DNA of 41,671 nucleotides from Bigelowiella natans CCMP2755 (lineage: Eukaryota; Cercozoa; Chlorarachniophyceae): the NCBI GenBank assembly GCA_000320545.1, contig ADNK01000030.1, positions 1 through 41,671 on the forward strand, in the 5' to 3' direction. The position numbers and the translations under genes are program-made. This document shows positions 32,512 to 41,671 of the stretch, in pieces. The notes under the pieces were generated by a model. That model saw nothing but the letters and a program-made list of their open reading frames with translations, made no database searches and was not told the origin of the DNA. How positions within the stretch are numbered: position 1 is the stretch's first letter; each line of letters opens with the position of its first letter.

Positions 32512-35500
32512 TTAGCAAGTCAGGGATGCACATGCCAAAGCAGCAACACCATTGTCAGAAGCTGGAGGAGAGAACCCGTCCATTTCCGAACCTGGGACAA
32601 CAAGGCCTTTCAAGAAAGCTATCTCTTGTGCAATACTCATCCTCGACTTTCCATCGTGACCCCATCCGCGGTTCTCCTTTGGTTGCTCCCTGATCCAATT
32701 GTCTATCACTTTTATAAGATTATTCTCTTGCTGGATTTTCCTACGCTTCTCCTCTTCATTCCTTTCATTGCTTGCGGAGGCATCATTCGAGTCACTACTT
32801 CGTTCATCTATTGAGTTGGACGCAGAGCGAAGTTTTCTGCCCGAGACCAATACTTCTCGACAGACGGTCAAAAGCTGAAACCTCTCCCGGAGGAAGGCGA
32901 TCGGTAAACGTCGCCGGGAGTGCAGACCGTGTCGCGTGAGGTAAAGCCGCTTGAAAGACCGGAGAAATCGGTGTGTGACGGGCAGCTGTCCCAACCACAT
33001 ATGGCTACAAACATCGATTGTACGGAAACCCTGTGACGACGACGTGCGCGCACAATCACAACACCAAGATATGAGTTGAGATCGAACAAACTATATCGCA
33101 AAGAAAGCAACTAAAGGAGCAATCTTCCATTGTCTCGTGATTATAACTGGCAGAAGACTTACCCGTTTGAACGCGTTATGCGCCCTTTCGAGTTGGCCAA
33201 AGGAAGCCCAAAACAGTCCCTCGACTCGAAAGACGCCCAGATTGAAAGGGTCCTTCTTCTCCACCATGGTCCAGTACTCATCCACCTACGTGGTGGTGGT
33301 GGTGGTGGTGGTGTGTGCGTAATGGTTATGACTCATACCTTCATTTGAGGGAGGGGGTAAAGGCCCCAACCTAACTGATGACGAAATACTACTAGCAATG
33401 TAGCATAAAGCGCAATATGACTTGTGTGTGTATGTCACGCAACAAAACGATTTTGTTTGAAGAGACGCTCGTATATTAATCTTACCAATTCGAGTCTGCG
33501 AAGTGTTAGCGCTAAGAATTCGGCGTAACAGAAAGATATTGCCGTGTAGTCCCAGTTTTCACTACGAGAGCAGCTTTGCCGTATTCCACGTCTCCCGACG
33601 TAGCCGTGCATGAAGGCGTGCACCTCCCGCCAGTCCATCTCGAGTAGTTGGTGGGTGGCTGCTGCTGCTGCTTCCCTGTCAGGTGGTGGTGATGATGATG
33701 GTCTCTTTTTCGTTACTCCCACACGCGAAGAAGAAACCTTGTTTGCTTTAGTATCCGAATACTCTGCTGCTGAGAACGATGATGACGATGATGATGACGA
33801 TGATGATGACGATGACGATGACGATGATGTTGCTGGAAGGACCCGCTCCCAGCACATAACACACCATTTAACGACACAGACTTTCTTGTCTTTATCCATA
33901 AACGCCGTCGCCTTGTTTTCCGCTATTGGCAGCTTTGTGCAGCCGCATCGCCAGCAAACACCCGAGATCCTTCTCCCACGCATTGCCACCGATCTCCCTC
34001 TCAGCCGTATCAACTCTGCCCAACACCGCACACAATATTCCTCCTCCTCCTCCTCCTTATCCCTGTCATAATAACTACTTGCAGGCACAATTGGGAGATG
34101 CCAATACCCGCACTGCGCACAACGTCTAACCCTATCTTTCTTCTTCAAGTCAGTAGCATCAGCTTTGCCATCATATTTTGGTATATTGTCCTTGTCGATG
34201 TTGCTTCTAGATTCTGTTGGCTTGTTACCGTAGTGACCTACTAGCATAGTGCTGCCGCCTTCTCCGCCTTTCACCACCTCTTCTTCTGTTGATAGCGTCG
34301 TTTCCTTCGTCGTCTTGTTATTCAGCATTTTCATCTTCTGGAGGGCCCTTTTCTTTCTCTTTGCGGATCCTGGACTCCGCGATTTTGATGACGACGATGA
34401 CGACTTCATACGAGCAGCGGAAGTTTTGGGAGGGACACCATTACGGGAAGAAGAAGGAGAGGTGCTGCTTTTGTCATCATTGCTGACATCAGCACTACCA
34501 CCACCAGAATATCTCCTATCTCGCCTTCTTCCTCCTCCTCCTCCTCCTCCTCCATTATATTTATTAGACCGCCGCCTCAATGATCGAAGCTGGCTTTGCT
34601 TACGGGTCTCCAAAGTGCCATAGCCATGATACTTGACAAGGTAAGTGCCGTCCTCTAGGTTCTCTTGAATCGTCGCCTCATACCTGGTGGTGTGTGTTGG
34701 ATGCAAGAAGGAGGAGAAACGTTCTTAGTAGATGAGACGTCATCACTCAGCTGCTCACTACTACTACTACTACAACGATATTGTACAGACGCACATATCT
34801 GTCATCTTGTAATACGATCATCTGTCTATCAAGCGATCAATTGTCGTGTTTTCACACTACTACTACTACTACTACAACTACCATTGCCCATCAGCTGAAT
34901 AGCGTGCACTGACTCGTTGACCGCGGAAGAAGTTAGTTGTTTTCTTGTTCAATTTCTTACCACATTCAGGGGCAGCTGCAGTCGGAGCAATTGCCATGTT
35001 GCCCCCCTCGGACACATTACTTTTCCGTTCGTGCTGGCCCCCATTGGTGTGGGTGTTGTTGATGTTGGTTGCGCAGGAGGAGGAGGAGGAGGAGGAGGAG
35101 GAGGAGGAGGAGAGCTTTGTAAAATGGAAGTCCTCTACACTTGGTCGCCGTTTGGAGCCAAAACCGTGCGAATACAGTTTCGATTCGTGATACTTGCTGC
35201 AATGAGTGGGTGATTGGGCTACGTCATGGCTGCCATCCTTCTTGAAACTCTTACTACTACCTTCATGTCTCCTCTTCCCATCAGATGAAGAAGAAGCACC
35301 ATCAGCAGTAGCAGCAGAGGGGAAACAGGGATTGAAGATCTCGATCTCTTCGTCATCGTGTATATGAATTTCGTAAGCAGCACGCGCTGCATGCATCTTC
35401 CTCACTCCTACTAGTAAATCAACTCTGTTTTCTCTGGCATGTCTCTTCTCTTCAGACGGAGAATCATTACGATTCTCAGTGTTGCTGCTACTACTACTAC

Positions 35501-35762
35501 TACTACTACTACTATCAGCAGCATTTACTTCTTTGCCAGGTGCTGCAGCTTCCCTTTGACCTGCTCCTTCTTGAGTGATAAATGGTTGTTGTTGTTGTTG
35601 TTGTTGTTGTTGCGGCTGCTGCTGCTGCTGCCGCGGGGTGTTATGATGATCACTGCGGTGTCTGTTGGGAGATAGCTTCCAGTCTCTGAAAGAGCAGTAA
35701 CTGCCACCGCTACTGCTGCTGCTGGATTGTTCCTCCTCGTCCGTCTCTTCTGTGTAGAAAGC

Positions 35763-35798
<36 letters not shown>

Positions 35799-36305
35799 CA
35801 ATATTAGTCCCATCAGCATCATCATCATCATCATTAGATGTTCAATAACGGCAATTCTACGATGATAAGGATGATGAGGATGTTAGCACATCATTTGCAG
35901 ATAAGTACAAATAAGCACACATTGGTAGGTAGCTAGCTTACTGCTCTCTTTAAGAACATGACCTCCACTCATGCTCCTTCCTGAAGCATTGCTATTACTT
36001 CTTTCCCTGCGGTTACCAATACCAGGTTTCTCCATTTTTCCTTCTTCTTCTTCTTCTTGTTGCTTCGATGTCAGCTTACAACTGTCTTGGCAAGTAGTTT
36101 CTTGTTTTCCCTCTGCTGCAAAAGGTGATGTTTCACCCTCTTCCTTGCCCTCTTCATTATCACCACCACCACCAGCAGCAGCAGCAGCAGCAACATCAAC
36201 AGCGCCGTTACCATCATTCTCATCTTTAGTCTCACGAATCACATCGATATTAGCGAGTATGTCGTATCCATGATCTACCAATGTTGTTCCATCATCATCC
36301 TTCCG

Positions 36306-36344
<39 letters not shown>

Positions 36345-36448
36345 CGGATGGCGGCATTGGGACTCGAGGAGGGAAGAGGAGGGGAAGGAGTTGGAATTAC
36401 CAAGCTCGATTTTGTCGTTGTTCTTATCATCATCATCGTCTCTCTGAC

Positions 36449-36479
<31 letters not shown>

Positions 36480-39400
36480 TTGCTCGTGGTTCATGTCTCC
36501 ACATCCAAGCACATTATAACCGACGTTGCCGCCAAGGGAGGAGTTTGCTTTCCCTTCTCCCCCCCCCTCTGAAGTATTGTTATCGTTATCGTCACTACCA
36601 CCCTCGCCTCTTCCGTCTCGCTTGTGAGCTGCTCCAGCTCCTCCGGACTCAACTTTCTCCGTCGTTTCCTTGAATATTCTATTTTCAGTACAGGCAGTAG
36701 CAGTACCAACAATGCCGCTGCATACACCACCACCTCTGTCTTCTTCGCGAACATTTTTCCCCCTCTTGCGGCGGCGGGGGGCACGATGATTCGTGCATCT
36801 CGACAGCGTGAACAACTCTGTTTGCGATATCAAGAAGGTGATTGCCTTCTCGGCGCTTGCAGGTGCTCCGGAATGCCTTGCAAGAAGCCGAGCATACGTG
36901 ACAATCAGGCGTGGATCCTGATAGCGAGATGGGAGGGTTTCGTTGACTCTAAGGGCCTTCTGAAGCCATCTGAAGGCGTTCCTGACTCTGCCATGGTAGT
37001 GGAGCACTTCACCATATAGAGCAAGGCATTGCAGCCCGTCTCGAACGCCAGCCAATTGCACCTTTGCTAGATCATCGTCTGCCAAACGCGAGCGCCAGTA
37101 TTTTTCCCTTCCCATAATCGTAAGGGCGTCCAACACCAAGTTGGCCATCCACGATTCAAGTCCTCCTGGCTGCTGCTGCTGCTGCTGCTGCTTTTCAAGC
37201 CTTTTTGTCGTTGTTTTCTTCATCTTCCTTGAGGAGGAGGAGGAGGAGGAGGAGGAGGAGGAGGAGTGACTGCTATAACCACCACCGCTCCTTCTTTTAT
37301 TTGCTCGGGACCGCCTAAAGCTTTGCAGTTGCTGCTTGAGGATGAATTGAAATAGCGTTATCATGGGGAGGGGGTGGCCTTTGCTGCATGCAATTGCCCT
37401 CTCGAAGCAAATCTTGGCCTCATCTACCCTATTTTCATCACTGAGCTTGAAACCGAGTGCTTTGAGCACGTTGGAGTGTTTACCGTGACTGGCGCTGATG
37501 GCCTTCTTGTACCAGGCCTCCGCCTCTTTGCGCTTGCGGACGTCACCCTTGGGCGCCATGCGCGCTGTCGAAATCCCAGCGTAGAACATCGAGCGAATAT
37601 GCAAGGGATCGATTTGGTGCGCGATCTTGTACATGCGGAGGGCCAGGCGGTGGTCTCGGTACAGCATAGAGACTAGCATTCCATAGTTGCAGAAGGCGAG
37701 ATGATCGGTAAGGTTCAGGCGAAGATTCGCATCGAAGCGCTTCATTGCTAGGCCAGCCATGCGTCGAGCCTCCCTCAACTGCAATGGATGCCTTTGTTCC
37801 CTATTTGCTCGAATAGAGCGAATCAGAAGTGCAGTCCCTTGTGCGTAATTGGCAATGTTCATCTCCTTGACCTTTGCCTGGATTGAGACTACCTGCGAAA
37901 CGTCGAAGGGTTCCTGAAAATCAAACACCGAGCACTCCTCATTCTCCTCCTCCCACCCATCTTGCTCTTTCTTGTCGCGGCGTAAGCTTTGCATCAGCGT
38001 GGGCTCGAGCTCGATACAGCTCAACTCCAAAAAACGGAGAAACACTTCCTTCAGACCGAACTCCCGGGCGTGACAAATTGTTTGATCGCGTCGTTCTCCA
38101 TTGTGATGGTGATGATGATGATGATGATGTGGCGACTTTGAGCCATTCTCCTGTGTGTTGCTTGAGGCATTCTTTCTATGAAGGAGGTTTGATGATGATG
38201 ATGATGAGGAGGATGATGCTGCTCTGGAAATGCCTTCTGCTTGTTTCCTCCTCGATGGTGTCATCACCACGCTTGACGGTGATTTCGTTGGTGAATGTAA
38301 TCGGTCAGCACTCAATGTCATGTTGTTATCATCCCCTGGTGCTGCTGCTGCTGCTGTGGGGCTATATTCCTTCTGGATGTTCTCCTTCTGATTCTTCCTT
38401 TTCTTCTCCTTCTCAGGTGTAGGAAGGTAAGAGTCCAAACTTGCTCCTAGACTAGGAAACTCATCGAATGAAGGACGAGATGATAAGGATGATGACGATG
38501 ATGCCGATGATGCTACTGCACCATGAGCTGCAGATGCTGCATCACCTGTCGTGGTTGAAAATCTTCCTCGCCCTCCTCCTTTGGCCGGAATATTCACTTT
38601 TCCCTTTTCTTCTTCTTCTTCTTCTTCTTCTTCTTCTTCACCTACAAAAATATCAACAACAGATATATTATTAGTACAATCCTTTATGCATGGAGAGATT
38701 TTCATCAAGTTGGCAGCAGCTGTATTGGGGTCAACTGCCATCGAAGAAAGTTCTGCATATGACCGATTTCACGCTGCATCTAAGACGGGAGTGGTAGTAG
38801 TAATAGTAAGAATAGTAGTAGTAGTAGTAGTAGTAGTAGTAATAGCAGTGGTGCGTGTTATTATCACATTTCAGTCGTCTATATACCGTGATTACGATGT
38901 CTGTGCCTGCTTCTGCTATTATATCCAATCGGCAATGACTTTGCACGGTAGACGTGTAGCACGTTCTTCTCAGAAGAGGAGGGGGAGAGGGCAAGCTCCC
39001 CAGACTCAAACCATAATTTGGAGTTCTTCTCATCCTCTTTCCTCGTGTAAATTTCTACAAGACATCTTGGCAGCGATGATGCATCGTACACGCTGCTGGT
39101 GTTGGTGCTGGTAGCAATGGTGGTCCCTGTAGTATTAGTAGAGGGTGTTCCAGCAGCAGCAGCAGCAGCAGCCTTACGTTCCATGCTTTTGTTGATTTCC
39201 TCTTCTGTGGTGGGCTGTTTCATGCCTCCTTTCTTTTGGTCCTCCCCTGCCTCGACATAGTCGCTTAAGATACTGCTATTCAGTGAGAAGAGGTCAAGAG
39301 CACTGTGCACAGCCATTTCAGATTTGTAAAACACGCTTTTTCTCAGTCTCTCCGTGGTAGTCCCCCTCTCTTCCTCCTTATCCCTATTCTCCCTTCGATC

Positions 39401-40076
39401 TCCTCCTCCTCCTCCTCCTCCTCCTCCTCCTCCTCCTCCTTTCATAGTGCTATTCTTCCTCTTTGTCCCCTGGTGCTGCTGCTGTCTGAGACCGAAGACT
39501 TCTGGAAATCGCCTAGACACCTCCTTATGCAGTGCCACCCAGAGCCGATTAGACCGGGCTGTATTCCCAAACCAGGCGTTGAGAAAACGTGCTGTCTCGA
39601 CGCGGAGAGGCTCGAGGGAGAGCCCATTGGCCCTTCGCATTACAGTGCGGTATCTCTGCCTGAGAAGCTGCTTCAAAGTCCTGCCTACTGCCTCAACCAA
39701 GAGAGCGTCTCTCCAGTACTGAGAATGGGTTAATCGCCGGACAAAACCAAGGTGCCGCACGTTAATGCCTGCACGGTGCAGATATGCGCTGATGTTGGCA
39801 CGAATGAGGTCGGGGGCAACGACAGATCCGGGTTCCTCATCGGCAGAGAGAGGCAACCGACACAACTGCTCAAGCTTTCTTGGCCAATGTATCGACGACG
39901 ACGAGGAGGAGGAGGAGGAGGAGGAGGAGGAAGACTGATGATTTCCCGTTGGTTCTTGAGTGCTGGTTCTGGTGCTGCTAGTTTGGCCAACAGTCGGGCT
40001 GCTGCTGCTGCCTTTATTTCGTCGGCGCGTCATATTATTACTAGTACGCGCTTGCTTGTTTCTAAACTGCCTCTTA

Positions 40077-40113
<37 letters not shown>

Positions 40114-40393
40114 GCAAGGGTGATGAGGGTGAGAACGTTCCAGAATCATCCTCTCCGTCGTCGTTTGTTCCTCGTCGCTTATAATGGCGAGGGGTGCATT
40201 GTTGTTGCTGCTGTTGCTGCTTGAGAACCTGAAGATCCAGCCATTTTGCGAATCGAGGTATAACCTGCAGTAACGACGAAGTAACCTCATCAACCGCAGT
40301 GCATGGCGACTTATCAAAAAACCGACAACTCAAAACGATAACAACTCCAAGTGCGGAGCAGGCTTGATGCCTTGGTTACTTTGCCCGTGTATA

Positions 40394-40438
<45 letters not shown>

Positions 40439-40732
40439 CTGCCTATCTATGCTAATACACATACACACGCGTATGTGCAATTTGTACCATGCGTACATCG
40501 CACCGTAGTACCTTTTCCCGTAGCCGTCGATACGCTCTCGACACTTCTTCCATGCTCTGAAACAATGATTTCACGAACGGGGGGGGGGGGAGATATGTCG
40601 GTCAATATGCTATTGGAATGTTATACAGTAGTAAACAGATGGAAAGATGTGCAGTATTGGCTGAGACAGGAGGATGATATCAATCACAGGGATGTTACAC
40701 CTCTTTCTTCACTTCTTGCTCCCCACATATCG

Positions 40733-40767
<35 letters not shown>

Positions 40768-40934
40768 CCTCTTTGTCATGTTTTGTGAGTTTTAGATATA
40801 CGTCACTTGAGAGGGGTTCGCCATTAGTCCGCACCAGCTCAGGTCGTAGCATTCTTTTGAAGGTATTCATAGTGAGACCACGTTAACATATATTCATATC
40901 TATCGAATTAATACGTACATGCGTCTGTAAGTAC

Positions 40935-40985
<51 letters not shown>

Positions 40986-41242
40986 TGTGCTTGGAGATAT
41001 ATATTCTTTATTGAACCCTCTTCTTCTTTCTCTATAACATCTACGCTCATTAGTGATGACTTGCTGCACAGTATGGAGGAGGGTATATTATACCTATAAA
41101 GATGGCCGTTACGATGTCGTTTGTTTGGGGGCTCGCATGGAAAGAGTCGCGCACAATCAATGACATAATGGCGGCCATCGTTGCCCACGTGCCCCTCAAG
41201 ATCAAAACAGGTGTAGAGTGGGGGGCTTAACTCACCATCAAC
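32512..41242 (-). CDS. CLU-like giant protein: CLU central region, TPRs, Tudor, paired CxxC zinc motifs (5' partial, last 2447 aa)
   Basis: Exons read leftward: 41242-41094, 40853-40769, 40554-40512, 40362-38887, 38752-35942, 35761-34882, 34683-33486, 33285-33163, 33090-32512. Phases agree to the stop (2447 residues); earlier exons lie beyond the window. The start of this part matches the CLU central region (EGHVGNDGRHYVIDCARLFP; LYRMLRPELVRTNGEPLSSD; AGINVRHLG), a family known from CLUH/Clu1 in mitochondrial distribution and mRNA binding. TPR-like helices follow (GMLVSMLYRDHRLALRMYKI; AEAWYKKAISASHGKHSNV; DEAKICFERAIACS). A Tudor domain spans the 34882/34683 splice: GQRVSARYSADGQW then YEATIQENLEDGTYLVKYHG. 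Two CxxC pairs come next: RCAQCGYWHLPI..YCVRCWAEL and VCWRCGCTKLPI..WCVMCWERV. A last helical segment (FWASFGQLERAHNAFKR) and a basic tail close the protein. Long Ser, Gln, Glu, His, Gly and Ala runs lie between domains. CLU followed by TPRs is normal; Tudor and zinc motifs are not. Exon 40554-40512 uses a less usual acceptor (CAGAG). Confidence 0.8.
35764..35795. repeat. (TAA/TTA)n repeat adjoining a 3' splice site
   Basis: Read on the minus strand, TTA units run directly into the TTAG acceptor of the exon whose first base is 35761. Confidence 0.88.
38815..38842. repeat. (TAG)n repeat in CLU-like gene intron
   Basis: About eight TAG units in the intron between the two largest exons (38753-38886). 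Confidence 0.88.
40398..40438. repeat. (TG)n microsatellite in CLU-like gene intron
   Basis: A TG tract of about 41 bp in the intron between 40362 and 40512. Confidence 0.95.
40735..40768. repeat. (TAG/CTA)n repeat starting at a 5' splice site
   Basis: On the minus strand the exon ends GACAAAGAG at 40769 and the donor GTACTACTA begins at once, continuing as about 11 trinucleotide units. Confidence 0.88.
40942..40980. repeat. (GA)n microsatellite in CLU-like gene intron
   Basis: A GA tract of about 39 bp in the intron 40854-41093. Confidence 0.95.
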
Positions 41243-41297
41243 CTGCATAGAAGAAGAAGAAGAAGAAGAAGAAGAAGACAATGGTCATTCAATGGGT

Positions 41298-41337
<40 letters not shown>

Positions 41338-41446
41338 AGATTACAACAAAACGACAACGCAACAACAACAGCAACAACAACAGGAACAACAACAGGAACA
41401 ATAACGTAAAAGAGGAGGAGGAGGAGGAGGAGGAAGAGGAGAGTAG

Positions 41447-41491
<45 letters not shown>

Positions 41492-41516
41492 TACCCCCCC
41501 CCCCCACTCGCGCAAT

Positions 41517-41560
<44 letters not shown>

Positions 41561-41671
41561 ATGATGGGGTTGTCGTACACGTTTTTATCAACAATCTATC
41601 ACTCTCTCTCACCCTCGCACTCTATGTGAGCTAACTCTTCCTTCCGCTCGTAATATTGATCATATATATAT
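41243..41671. other. Right-edge repeat-packed intron or 5' flank of the CLU-like gene
   Basis: No exon is visible. The segment holds (GAA)n at about 41250-41278, which is the pyrimidine tract of the acceptor at 41243 on the minus strand. It also holds (GA)n at 41299-41334, (GAG)n at about 41411-41441, (AT)n at about 41447-41487, a C run at about 41494-41505 and (TG)n at about 41521-41557. The exon at 41242 starts in phase behind a CAG acceptor, so this is most likely intron. Confidence 0.75.

Noticed and set aside
33340-33372. Extra CLU-gene exon with an early stop (VGAFTPSLK)
   Set aside because: A direct join of 33486 to 33285 keeps phase and continues through two more open exons to 32512, so the early stop is less likely. 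Transcript data could reverse this.
33610-34623. Plus-strand open frames opposite the Tudor/zinc exon
   Set aside because: They are antisense shadows; the minus-strand frame carries clear Tudor and CxxC motifs.
35971-38422. Plus-strand open frames antisense to the CLU-like gene (poly-Leu, poly-Met, poly-Asp)
   Set aside because: They are shadows of the serine-, histidine- and glutamate-coding repeats on the opposite strand.

Overview
This is a eukaryotic nuclear window from an intron-rich protist. Every gene I could resolve is split by GT-AG introns, most of them about 50-350 bp. TAA, TAG and TGA all serve as stops. Microsatellites such as (AT)n, (TG)n, (GA)n and (GTA)n fill many introns. 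A DNAJB13/radial-spoke-type protein suggests a lineage with motile flagella. The lineage cannot be fixed from sequence alone. Repeat-laden introns plus homopolymer-rich exons would fit several protist groups (for example rhizarians or slime moulds), but that is only a guess. I saw no rRNA, tRNA, CRISPR, transposase or virus-like gene.

Layout, left to right: (1) a DNAJB13-like gene (+, 571-2616); (2) a 2.2-kb non-coding stretch with a 232-bp tandem duplication; (3) Mediator subunit MED6 (-, 4826-5934); (4) a 28-exon leucine-rich-repeat gene with an RG-rich tail (+, 6560-12998); (5) an unrecognised 269-residue protein with a C-terminal membrane anchor (-, 13581-15291); (6) a SUN-domain nuclear-envelope protein (+, about 15.4-19.46 kb); (7) a zinc-ribbon/RhoGEF/PH/FYVE-like protein with a proline-rich tail (+, 20617-24432); (8) a 460-residue protein with a zinc ribbon and about three membrane segments (-, 25412-27311); (9) an NDUFAF7/MidA-type methyltransferase (+, 27767-31487); (10) a very large CLU-like gene whose C-terminal 2447 residues lie in the window (-, 32512-41242, 5' end outside).

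I built the gene models by hand, keeping reading phase across each splice junction. For DNAJB13, MED6, the LRR gene, the anchored protein, the zinc-ribbon membrane protein, NDUFAF7 and the in-window part of the CLU gene, the exon lengths sum to whole codons. The 5' end of the SUN gene and one joint in the RhoGEF gene remain unresolved.

The genes are unrelated housekeeping or cell-biology functions (cilium, transcription, nuclear envelope, Rho/phosphoinositide signalling, complex I assembly, CLU-type). They do not form a cluster. The most unusual items are the CLU-TPR-Tudor-zinc-finger fusion, the HPS (not HPD) J domain, trinucleotide repeats that begin exactly at 5' splice sites, and intergenic islands rich in CTAG and CATG palindromes.
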